This document shows positions 1 through 6,352 of a DNA stretch of 8,288 bases, piece by piece. Made by a program: the position numbers and the translations under genes. Under the pieces are notes generated by a model. That model had not been told where the DNA came from. It made no database searches and saw only the letters and a list, made by a program, of their open reading frames with translations. Source of the DNA: JACDBD01 sp050743385 (lineage in GTDB: Bacteria; Actinomycetota; Acidimicrobiia; IMCC26256; JACDBD01); NCBI GenBank assembly GCA_050743385.1, contig JBOGFJ010000288.1, positions 1-8,288 of the forward strand. The letters are read 5' to 3'. Within the stretch, counting starts at the first letter, position 1. Every line of letters begins with the position of its first letter.

Positions 1-836
1 ATGACAGCTCATTCACCTACGAGGCGGAGAACTCGCAGGCGCTCGGGTTCGGGTTTCGCTGCGGCTTCCTCGGCCTGCTCCATATGGAGATCGTGCGCGA
101 GCGCCTCGAGCGCGAGTACGACCTCGAGCTCGTTGCCACTGCGCCGAACGTCGAGTACCTCGCCAACCTGACCGACGGCTCGACCGAGGTCGTCGACAAC
201 CCGTCGGCCATGCCGCCGTCCAACACGGTGGAGTCGGTCGAGGAGCCCTACGTCACCATCACGCTGCTCACGCCCGCCGAGTACGTCGGGACCCTGATGG
301 AGCTGGCGCAGTCGCGCCGGGCCGAGATGAAGAAGATGGAATACCTCTCCGAGGAGCGCCTCGAGCTGATCTACGAGATCCCGCTCGCCGAGGTGGTGCT
401 CGACTTCTTCGACCAGATGAAGTCACGTACCCGTGGATACGCCAGCCTCGACTACGAGCCGGCGGGCTACCGGCGCTCCAACCTCGCCAAGGTCGACGTG
501 CTCCTGAACAACGTGCCGGTCGACGCGTTCTCCGCCGTCGTGCACCGCGATGACGCTTATGAGTACGGGCGGCGGATGACGGTCAAGCTGCGCGAGCTCA
601 TCCCGCGCCAGCTCTTCGACGTGCCGATCCAGGCGGCCATCGGCGGACGCATCATCGCCCGCGAGACGGTGAAGGCCAAGCGCAAGGACGTGATCGCCAA
701 GTGCTACGGCGGCGACGTCACCCGCAAGCGAAAGCTGCTCGAGCGCCAGAAGGAGGGAAAGAAGCGGATGAAGCAGATCGGCCGGGTGGAGGTGCCCCAG
801 GAGGCGTTCGTCGCCGCGTTACGTCTGGACGAGTGA
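1..836 (+). CDS. lepA: Elongation factor 4 (LepA), 3' part; 5' end outside window
   Basis: LepA/EF4 is a ribosome-binding translational GTPase of the cytoplasm, implicated in back-translocation and in ribosome initiation or biogenesis. The window enters mid-gene: the reading frame begins at base 3 and gives 277 residues, a little under half of the usual ~600, so the GTPase domain lies upstream. The visible part opens with the LepA hallmark ALGFGFRCGFLGLLHMEI (bases 39-92), continues through the EF-G-like domain (VTITLLTPAEYVG, LDYEPAGYRRSNLAKVD) and ends with the LepA-specific C-terminal domain (RELIPRQLFDVPIQAAIGG, then KDVIAKCYGGDVTRKRKLL and a Lys-rich tail). The frame is intact to a TGA stop. 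The ATG at 84 is internal, not a start. lepA upstream of hemW-hrcA-dnaJ is a common actinobacterial order. Identification is essentially certain. Confidence 0.97.
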   Translation, partial: DSSFTYEAENSQALGFGFRCGFLGLLHMEIVRERLEREYDLELVATAPNVEYLANLTDGSTEVVDNPSAMPPSNTVESVEEPYVTITLLTPAEYVGTLMELAQSRRAEMKKMEYLSEERLELIYEIPLAEVVLDFFDQMKSRTRGYASLDYEPAGYRRSNLAKVDVLLNNVPVDAFSAVVHRDDAYEYGRRMTVKLRELIPRQLFDVPIQAAIGGRIIARETVKAKRKDVIAKCYGGDVTRKRKLLERQKEGKKRMKQIGRVEVPQEAFVAALRLDE

Positions 837-870
837 CGTGCGCTCGACGCCGATCAAGCGGGTCATGGCA

Positions 871-899
871 GGAAAGCGTGCGGAAACCGCACGTTTTCC
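871..899. terminator. Bidirectional hairpin terminator between lepA and the acyl-CoA dehydrogenase gene
   Basis: The arms GGAAAGCGTGCGG (871-883) and CCGCACGTTTTCC (887-899) form a 13-bp stem with a single G-T wobble around an AAA loop. The A and T runs lie inside the stem, so each strand ends the hairpin with a short U-containing stretch. It sits 34 bases after the lepA stop and 24 bases from the stop of the convergent gene, the expected place for a shared terminator. Free U-tails are short, so termination efficiency is inferred from geometry. Confidence 0.8.
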
Positions 900-923
900 C
901 GTCACCACCGTGATCGCCGCCGG

Positions 924-2057
924 TCACGGGTCGCGCGGCAGCCCCAGCACGCGCTCGCCGACGATGTTGCGCTGCACCTCCGATGTGCCGCCGCCGATGG
1001 TGAGCGCGCGCGAGTACAGGTAGCCGCTCGCCCAGGAGCCGTCGTCGCTCCCGAACGGACCGCGGTCGAGCAGCATCCCGCCCGTGCCCGCCAGCCCCAC
1101 CGCCGCCGCCATGACGTGCTGGCCGTGCTCGTCGGCGAGGGCCTTGCGCACCGAGGCCTCCGGGCCGGGCTCGAGGCCCCGCACCTTGGCCGAGATCGTG
1201 CGCAGCCGGATGAGGCGCAGGACCTCCGACTCCGTGTACAGCGCCGCGAGGCGCTGGCGCACGCGCGGATCCCGGACACCGCCATGGGCGCGCACGATGT
1301 CGAGCAGGTCGTTGGCCGTGGGCCCGATGCCCCACAGCGCGCCCTCGCCGGAGAGCGACACCCGCTCGTTGCCGAGCGTCACCTTGGCGAGACGCCACCC
1401 GTCGTTCTCGTCGCCCACGAGATTCTCGTCCGGGATCCGGACGTCGTCGAGGAACACCTCGTTGAACTCGGCGCGCCCGTCCATCTGCTTGATCGGCCGC
1501 GCGGTGATGCCCGCGGTCTGCATGTCGACGACGAAGTAGGAGACGCCCCGGTGCTGCTCGGCCTGAGGATCCGTGCGGGCGAGGAGGATCCCGTAGCGGG
1601 CGACGTGGGCGAAGGTCGTCCAGATCTTCTGGCCGTTGACCACCCACTTGTCGCCGTCGCGAACGGCGCGCGTCGCAAGCGACGCGAGGTCGCTGCCGGC
1701 GCCGGGCTCGCTGAAGAGCTGGCACCACAGCTCCGAGCCGTCGAGGATGCCGGGGACGTAACGCTCGTGCTGCTCCGTTGTCCCCGCCACCAGGAGGGTC
1801 GGCCCCGCCCACCCGATCCCGATCGGGTTCACCGGGCGAGGCGCGCCCGCGCCGCGCAGCTCCTGGTCGATCACCAGCTGCTGCACCGGCGCGGCGTCGA
1901 GCCCCCACGGCTTCGGCCAGTGCGGCGCCACGAAGCCGTGCTCGGCCAAGCGCCGGTTCCAGTCGGGCGGGTAGCGGCCGCCGGGTGCATGGTCTGCGAT
2001 GAACGCCCGTATCTCGGCGCGGTACGCGTCCGCCTCGGGCGGCAGGTCGAAGTCCAC
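924..2057 (-). CDS. Acyl-CoA dehydrogenase family flavoprotein (FadE-like), canonical catalytic Glu absent
   Basis: This 377-residue protein has the full acyl-CoA dehydrogenase fold: an N-terminal helical domain (about 1-110), the flavin-binding middle segment with FSEPGAGSD (115-123) and NGQKIWTT (141-148), and a C-terminal helical domain ending TIGGGTSEVQRNIVGERVLG. Family members bind FAD and oxidise acyl-CoA thioesters to the 2,3-enoyl form, passing electrons to an electron-transfer flavoprotein. Oddly, where medium- and short-chain enzymes carry the catalytic Glu just before Gly-Thr, this protein has Gly356. The isovaleryl-type alternative (REAFG in a preceding helix) is also not visible. 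In actinobacterial alpha2beta2 enzymes one subunit can lack the base and depend on a partner, but no partner gene is adjacent. The start is GTG at 2057 (MDFDLPPEA, a usual N-terminus). It interrupts the lepA-hemW order, convergent with lepA and divergent from hemW. The substrate cannot be told. Confidence 0.93.
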   Translation of the reverse strand: MDFDLPPEADAYRAEIRAFIADHAPGGRYPPDWNRRLAEHGFVAPHWPKPWGLDAAPVQQLVIDQELRGAGAPRPVNPIGIGWAGPTLLVAGTTEQHERYVPGILDGSELWCQLFSEPGAGSDLASLATRAVRDGDKWVVNGQKIWTTFAHVARYGILLARTDPQAEQHRGVSYFVVDMQTAGITARPIKQMDGRAEFNEVFLDDVRIPDENLVGDENDGWRLAKVTLGNERVSLSGEGALWGIGPTANDLLDIVRAHGGVRDPRVRQRLAALYTESEVLRLIRLRTISAKVRGLEPGPEASVRKALADEHGQHVMAAAVGLAGTGGMLLDRGPFGSDDGSWASGYLYSRALTIGGGTSEVQRNIVGERVLGLPRDP

Positions 2058-2063
2058 GTCCGC

Positions 2064-2069
2064 ACCGTA
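2064..2069 (-). promoter_or_regulatory. Possible -10 element (TACGGT) for a leaderless acyl-CoA dehydrogenase transcript
   Basis: Read on the - strand this is GGTACGGT followed by only six bases before the GTG start at 2057. Transcription would then begin at or next to the start codon. No Shine-Dalgarno sequence is visible, which agrees with a leaderless message. No convincing -35 is seen within the N-terminus of hemW. The same TACNNT shape precedes other genes in this window. Confidence 0.4.
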
Positions 2070-2078
2070 CCGCCGCCG

Positions 2079-3230
2079 ATGGGCGCGAGACTGGGCGCCG
2101 TGTCATTCGGCGTGTACGTGCACATCCCGTTCTGCGCATCACGGTGCGACTATTGCGACTTCGCCACCTGGACCGACCGGGACCATCTCGTCGCCGCGTA
2201 CGTCGCCGCGTGCGTCGTCGATCTCGAGCGCCGCGACGGTCGTGGCGAGCTCGTTCCCGCGACGAGCGTGTTCTTCGGTGGCGGTACGCCATCGCTCCTC
2301 CCGGCCGCCGACCTCGTGCGCATCCTCGATGCCGTGCCCCGCGCACGCGACGCCGAGGTGACGGTGGAGTGCAATCCCGACTCCGTCGACGTCGCCAAGC
2401 TCGCCGCGTACCGGGAGGCCGGCGTGGACCGGCTCTCGTTCGGCGTGCAGTCGATGCGCACGCACGTGCTGGCGGCCCTCGGCCGCACCCATGATCCCGA
2501 CAACGTCGACCGCGCCGTGGAGAGCGCCCGCGCCGCGGGCTTCGAGCGTCTCAACCTCGACCTCATCTACGGCACACCGGGCGAGACCCTCGCCGACTGG
2601 CGCGCGACGCTCGAGGGCGCGCTGGCGCTCGACCCACCCCACGTCAGCGCGTACGCGCTCACCGTCGAGCCGGCGACTCCGCTCGGGCAGCGCGTCGCCA
2701 CCGGCGCGCAGCCGGCGCCCGACGACGACGACCAGGCCGACAAGTACGTGCTCGCCGATCAGATGCTGGGCGCGGCCGGGCTCGACTGGTACGAGGTGTC
2801 GAACTGGGCCCGCCCCGGTCACGAGTGTCGACACAACCTCCTCGCCTGGGAGCAGGGCGACTACGTCGGGATCGGATGCGCGGCCCATGGGCATCGCGAC
2901 GGACGGCGCTGGTGGAACGTTCGAACGCCCGAGCGATACGTCGACCGCATCACGCAGGGGGCGGCACCCGAGGGCGGTGCCGAGGAGCTCGACCCACCCA
3001 CGCGGAGGGAGGAGCGCCTGTGCCTGGCGCTGCGCACACGCGCCGGTGTCGAGGCCGCCGGCCTCCCGGTGGCCGTGATCGACGATCTCGTTTCCGCCGG
3101 CCTCCTCACGAGCGCGGCCGGCCGGGTCGCGCTGACCCGGCGCGGTCGACTCCTCGCCACCGATGTGACCGCCCGGCTCCTCGCCGCCGGCGAGGCCCCG
3201 TCGCTGGCACTCGGTACACTCGAGTGCTAA
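2079..3230 (+). CDS. hemW: HemW, radical-SAM heme chaperone (formerly called HemN-like / YggW)
   Basis: HemW is a cytoplasmic radical-SAM protein that binds an [4Fe-4S] cluster and heme and is thought to deliver heme to respiratory proteins; it is not the oxygen-independent coproporphyrinogen dehydrogenase it resembles. The 383-residue product begins with GVYVHIPFC and the cluster motif C19-X3-C23-X2-C26 followed by Asp-Phe rather than the extra Cys of true HemN, then the SAM-binding FFGGGTPS (65-72), and NLDLIYGTPGET mid-protein. The heme-linked HNxxYW region appears as HNLLAW (252-257), with Ala in place of Tyr. ATG 2079 is chosen as start; GTG 2100 (MSFGVYVH) is equally in frame and possible, and neither has a clear ribosome binding site. 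The open frame further upstream is antisense to the dehydrogenase gene and is not coding. The last eight codons and the stop are also a CIRCE operator. Confidence 0.94.
   Translation: MGARLGAVSFGVYVHIPFCASRCDYCDFATWTDRDHLVAAYVAACVVDLERRDGRGELVPATSVFFGGGTPSLLPAADLVRILDAVPRARDAEVTVECNPDSVDVAKLAAYREAGVDRLSFGVQSMRTHVLAALGRTHDPDNVDRAVESARAAGFERLNLDLIYGTPGETLADWRATLEGALALDPPHVSAYALTVEPATPLGQRVATGAQPAPDDDDQADKYVLADQMLGAAGLDWYEVSNWARPGHECRHNLLAWEQGDYVGIGCAAHGHRDGRRWWNVRTPERYVDRITQGAAPEGGAEELDPPTRREERLCLALRTRAGVEAAGLPVAVIDDLVSAGLLTSAAGRVALTRRGRLLATDVTARLLAAGEAPSLALGTLEC
3204..3230 (+). promoter_or_regulatory. CIRCE operator (HrcA binding site) inside the 3' end of hemW
   Basis: CIRCE is the HrcA-binding inverted repeat TTAGCACTC-N9-GAGTGCTAA that represses heat-shock chaperone genes. 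Here the left arm is CTGGCACTC (3204-3212), the spacer is nine bases (3213-3221) and the right arm is GAGTGCTAA (3222-3230), a perfect 9/9 match; the left arm matches at 7/9. The element is read in frame as Leu-Ala-Leu-Gly-Thr-Leu-Glu-Cys-stop, so the TAA of hemW is the last three bases of the operator. It lies 130 bases before hrcA and implies HrcA autoregulation of hrcA-dnaJ. The match and the correct neighbouring gene make this a firm call. Confidence 0.93.
3215..3220 (+). promoter_or_regulatory. Candidate -10 (TACACT) of the hrcA operon promoter, within the CIRCE spacer
   Basis: The CIRCE spacer contains GGTACACT, in which TACACT matches TATAAT at four of six positions including the key first A and last T. 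HrcA bound to CIRCE would block it, the normal arrangement for this regulator. Transcription would start near 3227, giving a leader of about 130 bases. No good -35 is visible 16-18 bases upstream (only GC-rich coding sequence), so the exact promoter position is uncertain. Confidence 0.45.
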
Positions 3231-3242
3231 CAGGCGAGCGCC

Positions 3243-3273
3243 GGGCCCGGCCCACGACGGGTGGGTCGGGCTC
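3243..3273 (+). other. Strong stem-loop in the hrcA leader (or hemW terminator)
   Basis: The arms GGGCCCGGCCCAC (3243-3255) and GTGGGTCGGGCTC (3261-3273) pair over 13 bp with two G-U wobbles around a GACGG loop. There is no U-tail. It begins 12 bases after the hemW stop, so it may act as a factor-assisted end for the hemW message. If the hrcA promoter lies at CIRCE the same structure is also transcribed at the 5' end of the hrcA mRNA, where it could stabilise or attenuate it. The role is not decided by sequence. Confidence 0.55.
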
Positions 3274-3320
3274 CGGACCGATCGAAGGTGGGTCAGTGCG
3301 GACGAGCGTCCCCGCAGGGG

Positions 3321-3343
3321 CGGTGCCGGGTACCCCGGCGCCG
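3321..3343 (+). other. Second stem-loop in the hrcA leader, just before the ribosome binding site
   Basis: CGGTGCCGGG (3321-3330) pairs with CCCGGCGCCG (3334-3343) over 10 bp with one G-U, around a TAC loop. A shorter hairpin (CCCC-GCA-GGGG, 3310-3320) abuts it. The structure ends a few bases before the Shine-Dalgarno sequence and leaves that site exposed, so it does not look like a thermosensor that hides it. In such GC-rich DNA stems arise easily by chance. Confidence 0.4.
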
Positions 3344-3347
3344 AGCG

Positions 3348-3353
3348 AGGGAG
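3348..3353 (+). promoter_or_regulatory. Ribosome binding site of hrcA (AGGGAG)
   Basis: AGGGAG lies seven bases before ATG 3361 and only four before the in-frame GTG 3358. The spacing favours ATG 3361 as the hrcA start. It is one of only two clear Shine-Dalgarno sequences in the window. Confidence 0.7.
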
Positions 3354-3360
3354 CCGTGTG

Positions 3361-4359
3361 ATGGAATCGAGGAAGGCCGAGATCCTGCGGGCGATCGTGG
3401 AGGAGTACGTCGAGACCGCCCAACCGGTCGGTTCGCAGACCGTGGCGCGATCCCGCCGCCTGGACGTCTCGAGCGCCACGATCCGCAACGACATGACGGT
3501 GCTGGAGCGTGAGGGCTATCTCGCGCAGCCGCACACGTCGGCCGGGCGGATCCCCACCGACCTCGGGTACCGCTACTTCGTCGACCACTTCACCCGGGAA
3601 GGCGCGCTGGCGGCACCGCAGCGCCGGGCGGTCGCCGACTTCTTCGCCTCCGCCCACCAGGCACTCGAGGACCTGCTCCACGAGACGAGCCAGCTGCTGT
3701 CCCGGGTGACCGACCACGCCGCGGTCGTCGTCGGCCCCCAGCCCGACGCCGCGACCGTGCGAAGCGTCCAGCTCGTGACGCTCCAGGCGGGAGTCGTCCT
3801 GACCGTCGCGGTGATGTCGAACGGCGCCGTCGAGAAGCAGGTCTTGCACCTCGGCGACGACGTCGACGAGCGCCGCGTCGGCGCGGCCGCTGCCGCTCTC
3901 GACGCCCAGCTCGTCGGGTACCCCCTGACCGCGCTCCCCGAGCTCCGCGCGACGGGCGACGCCGAGACCGACACCCTGGCGCGCTTGGCGCGTGAGGAGC
4001 TGGCCGAGTACGTGGCGACCGTCGAGCCGCTGTACGTGGGTGGGACGAGCCGGATCGCCGCCGAGCAGGAGTCGTTCGCCACCGGCGAGAGCGCAGCCCG
4101 GCTCCTCGAGATGCTCGAGCACCAGGTGGTCGTGGTCTCGTTGGTGCGCGACCTCCTCGATCAGGGCGTGACGGTTCGAATCGGCACCGAGAACAACCTC
4201 GAGGAGCTCCGTGACTGCGCCATCGTGCTGGCGCCGTACGAGGTCGAGGGTGAGCTCACGGGCACGGTCGGCGTGCTCGGACCGACCCGCATGGACTACC
4301 GCCAGGCGCTCGCGGCCGTGGCCTCGGTCTCGCAGCAGCTCGGCCGTCTGCTCTCGTGA
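3361..4359 (+). CDS. hrcA: HrcA, heat-inducible transcription repressor
   Basis: HrcA is a cytoplasmic dimeric repressor that binds CIRCE and, in the families studied, is kept active by GroEL, so heat stress relieves repression. The 332-residue product shows the N-terminal winged helix with SSATIRNDM (37-45) and the family signature HTSAGRIPTDLGYRYF (58-73), a GAF-like central domain, and the conserved C-terminal GVLGPTRMDY (304-313). Length is typical. The start is ATG 3361, set by AGGGAG seven bases upstream; GTG 3358 would add one residue. Its operator, CIRCE, lies 130 bases upstream in the end of hemW, so autoregulation is expected. The stop TGA overlaps the GTG start of dnaJ, indicating translational coupling. 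A CIRCE/HrcA circuit is also expected to control groE genes elsewhere in the genome, which cannot be seen here. Confidence 0.97.
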   Translation: MESRKAEILRAIVEEYVETAQPVGSQTVARSRRLDVSSATIRNDMTVLEREGYLAQPHTSAGRIPTDLGYRYFVDHFTREGALAAPQRRAVADFFASAHQALEDLLHETSQLLSRVTDHAAVVVGPQPDAATVRSVQLVTLQAGVVLTVAVMSNGAVEKQVLHLGDDVDERRVGAAAAALDAQLVGYPLTALPELRATGDAETDTLARLAREELAEYVATVEPLYVGGTSRIAAEQESFATGESAARLLEMLEHQVVVVSLVRDLLDQGVTVRIGTENNLEELRDCAIVLAPYEVEGELTGTVGVLGPTRMDYRQALAAVASVSQQLGRLLS

Positions 4360-5471
4360 GCATGAACACCGACTACTACGAGATTCTCGGCGTCTCGCCC
4401 CAGGCGAGCGACGACGAGATCAAGCGCGCCTATCGGTCGCTGGCTCGTCGCTACCACCCCGACAGCCATCCCGACGACCCCGACGCGATCGAGCGGTTCA
4501 AGGAGATCAGCCGGGCGTACGAGACCCTGCGCGACCCGGAGCGCCGCCGCCGTTACGACGTGTTCGGTGCCGACGGCTCGGGCGCGACGGCGGGTGCGGG
4601 GACCCCGGGCGACTTCGGTCTCGGCGACCTCTTCGACGCGTTCTTCAGTGGCGACGCGTTCGGTCGCCGCGGGGCCGCCGGTCCGGCGCGGGGGGCCGAT
4701 GCCGAGGTGCGCCTCGACCTGAGCCTCGCCGAAGCCGCGTTCGGAGTGACCCACAAGGTCGAGGCCCTGCTGCCCGTGGAGTGCGAGCGTTGCGAGGGCT
4801 CGGGCTGCGAACCGGGTACGCATCCGGCGCGCTGCGACGTGTGCGGGGGCACGGGCGAGGTGCGGCAGGTGCGCCGCTCGATCCTCGGCCAGATGGTGAC
4901 GGCGTCGCCGTGCGCTGCGTGTCGCGGCACCGGGAGCCGCATCGTGTCGCCGTGCCGCGACTGCCGCGGCGAGGGCCGGGTTCAGGGCTCGTGCGCGATC
5001 GACGTCGACGTCCCCGCCGGTGTCGACAGTGGGCAGCGCCTCCGGCTCGCGGGCCGAGGGCCGGCTGCACCCCGTGGCGGCATCCCCGGCGACCTCTACG
5101 TCACGATCGTCGTCGCGCCCGATCCCGAGTTCGAGCGCCACGGCGACGACCTCCTCCACGTGCGTCGCCTGTCGCTGACGCAGGCCACGCTCGGTGCCTC
5201 GCTCACCGTCGAGACCCTCGAGGGGCCCGAGCAGCTGGCGGTGCCGCCCGGAACCCAGCCGGGCCGTCTGTTCCGGCTCAAGGGCAGGGGCGTGCCCTCG
5301 CTGCGGGGACGCGGCCGGGGCGACCTGCTCGTGCGCGTCGACGTCGAGGTGCCGGAGCGGCTCCGTGCCGAGGAGGCCGACCTCCTGCGCAAGCTCGCCG
5401 AGCTGCGCGGCGAGGAAGTCGCGCCGCCGGACGAGGGTTTCTTCTCCCGCCTCAAGTCCGCGTTCCAGTAA
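4356..5471 (+). CDS. dnaJ: DnaJ (Hsp40) co-chaperone, HrcA-linked copy
   Basis: DnaJ stimulates the ATPase of DnaK and delivers unfolded clients to it in the cytoplasm. The 371-residue protein is a complete type I DnaJ: J domain at about 5-70 with the HPD motif (34-36), a Gly/Phe linker at about 72-112, four zinc-binding CxxCxGxG repeats starting at C143 (CERCEGSG), C160 (CDVCGGTG), C186 (CAACRGTG) and C200 (CRDCRGEG), then the two beta-rich client-binding domains. The start is GTG 4356 in a GTGA overlap with the hrcA stop; ATG 4362, two codons on, is the alternative. There is no separate ribosome binding site, so expression probably relies on coupling to hrcA. Actinobacteria often have two dnaJ genes, one beside dnaK-grpE-hspR and one beside hrcA; this matches the second type (dnaJ2). 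Confidence 0.97.
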   Translation: MSMNTDYYEILGVSPQASDDEIKRAYRSLARRYHPDSHPDDPDAIERFKEISRAYETLRDPERRRRYDVFGADGSGATAGAGTPGDFGLGDLFDAFFSGDAFGRRGAAGPARGADAEVRLDLSLAEAAFGVTHKVEALLPVECERCEGSGCEPGTHPARCDVCGGTGEVRQVRRSILGQMVTASPCAACRGTGSRIVSPCRDCRGEGRVQGSCAIDVDVPAGVDSGQRLRLAGRGPAAPRGGIPGDLYVTIVVAPDPEFERHGDDLLHVRRLSLTQATLGASLTVETLEGPEQLAVPPGTQPGRLFRLKGRGVPSLRGRGRGDLLVRVDVEVPERLRAEEADLLRKLAELRGEEVAPPDEGFFSRLKSAFQ

Positions 5472-5477
5472 CCCGGC

Positions 5478-6227
5478 GTGGGGGCGACGTTCGCCGCCGA
5501 CGTCGACGCGGCGGCCCATGCCTTCGTTCCCCGCCTCGCCGACGAGCTCGACATCACCGGTGACGACGGTCACCATCTCGCCCGGGTCCTGCGGCTGCGC
5601 GCGAGCGAGACGGTCACGGCCGCCGACGGGCGCGGCGCCTGGCGCGCCTACACGGTCGCCGAGGTCGGCCGCTCGGGCGTGCGCATGACCGCGTCCGGTC
5701 CCACCGCCCGGGAACCCGAGTTGTGGCCCCGGCTGGTCGTGGCGTTCGCCCTGACCAAGGGCTCGAAGCCCGACCTCGTCGTACAGAAGGTCACCGAGCT
5801 CGGCGCCGACGGGATTCTTCCCGTGCGGGCACAACGATCGGTCGCTCGCTGGTCGGGGCCGCGGGCCGACGCCGCGACCGCGCGCCTGCGGCGCATCGCC
5901 CGGGAGGCCGCCGCGCAGTGCCGGCGGTCCCGCCTTCCCCAGGTCGCTGCTCCGACCGAACTGGGGTCGCTGATCGGCCGCCCGGGTCTCGTGGTGGCCG
6001 ACCGCCTCGGGGTGACCGCGGCGGAGCTTCCCGACCCGCCGCGGGACGAATGGGTCCTCGTGGTCGGCCCCGAGGGCGGCCTCGAGGCAGGCGAGCGCGC
6101 CGCGCTCGGCCCCGTTCCCACCCTCGGCGTCGGACCGTTCGTCCTTCGGGCCGAGACCGCCGCCATCGCCGCCGTGGCCGCGGTCGCGGGTCGGCGCCGG
6201 ACGCGCTCAGCGTTCGGAGCCGGGTAG
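5478..6227 (+). CDS. rsmE: RsmE, 16S rRNA (uracil1498-N3)-methyltransferase
   Basis: RsmE uses S-adenosylmethionine to methylate N3 of U1498 in helix 44 of 16S rRNA, acting late on the 30S subunit. The 249-residue protein has the N-terminal PUA-like RNA-binding domain (to about 75) and the C-terminal SPOUT trefoil-knot methyltransferase domain. Recognisable motifs are ALTKGSKPDLVVQKVTELG, REAAAQCRRSRLP, the SAM-binding VVGPEGGL (GPEGG at 197-201) and LRAETA (223-228). Length is normal. The start is GTG 5478, six bases after the dnaJ stop, with no Shine-Dalgarno sequence, so it should be translated by coupling as the third gene of hrcA-dnaJ-rsmE. This placement is standard in Actinobacteria and Firmicutes and would put a ribosome modification gene under heat-shock control. 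Confidence 0.95.
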   Translation: MGATFAADVDAAAHAFVPRLADELDITGDDGHHLARVLRLRASETVTAADGRGAWRAYTVAEVGRSGVRMTASGPTAREPELWPRLVVAFALTKGSKPDLVVQKVTELGADGILPVRAQRSVARWSGPRADAATARLRRIAREAAAQCRRSRLPQVAAPTELGSLIGRPGLVVADRLGVTAAELPDPPRDEWVLVVGPEGGLEAGERAALGPVPTLGVGPFVLRAETAAIAAVAAVAGRRRTRSAFGAG

Positions 6228-6233
6228 TTCGCG

Positions 6234-6248
6234 AAGGCCCGCGGCCTT
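6234..6248 (+). terminator. Probable terminator after rsmE
   Basis: AAGGCC (6234-6239) and GGCCTT (6243-6248) form a 6-bp stem with a CGC loop, followed by T-C-C-T, seven bases after the rsmE stop. The stem is short and the U-tail weak, but the position at the end of the hrcA-dnaJ-rsmE unit and before an independent promoter supports it. Confidence 0.5.
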
Positions 6249-6295
6249 TCCTACCAAACGCACAGCGTGGCAATCAGCCAGTCAGGCGCGAATCT

Positions 6296-6310
6296 TGACG
6301 CCGAGAGTGA
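6296..6310 (+). promoter_or_regulatory. Possible BldD-type operator overlapping the bldD-like promoter
   Basis: TGAC (6296-6299) and GTGA (6307-6310) match the two half-sites TnAC and GTnA of the Streptomyces BldD box, with GCCGAGA between them. The known box has five bases between half-sites; here there are seven, so this is an imperfect match. The right half-site overlaps the -35, where binding would repress, and Streptomyces BldD is autoregulatory. It is inferred only. Confidence 0.3.
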
Positions 6311-6335
6311 CATTCCACCACCGCTTTGGTACGCT
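6307..6335 (+). promoter_or_regulatory. Promoter of the bldD-like gene
   Basis: GTGACA (6307-6312, five of six to TTGACA) and TACGCT (6330-6335) are separated by exactly 17 bases, the best sigma-70-type promoter in the window. Transcription would start near 6342, giving a leader of about 26 bases that still holds the Shine-Dalgarno sequence. The -10 is preceded by GG as in GGTACNNT elsewhere in the window. Confidence 0.65.
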
Positions 6336-6352
6336 CCCCTGCGACCGCGGTC

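Noticed and set aside
1116..2078. Upstream extension of the hemW frame (about 320 codons)
   Set aside because: It is antisense to the dehydrogenase gene and shows no HemW-like sequence; HemW homology begins at about 2100.
718..2346. Long open frame on the - strand across lepA end, dehydrogenase and hemW start
   Set aside because: Arg/Gly/Ala-rich composition typical of an out-of-frame reading of GC-rich coding DNA; real homologous proteins occupy the same bases in other frames.
3310..3343. RNA thermometer in the hrcA leader
   Set aside because: The stems are too GC-rich to melt in a physiological range and the Shine-Dalgarno sequence lies outside them; control by CIRCE already explains heat response.
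2139..3494. Long - strand open frame opposite hemW
   Set aside because: Shadow of hemW; no recognisable domain, and it runs across the CIRCE operator and the hrcA start.
4296..5834. Long - strand open frame opposite dnaJ and rsmE
   Set aside because: Shadow frame with low-complexity composition and no family motif.
6295..6300. TTGACG as -35 for the bldD-like gene
   Set aside because: It is 29 bases from TACGCT; GTGACA at 6307 has the correct 17-base spacing.
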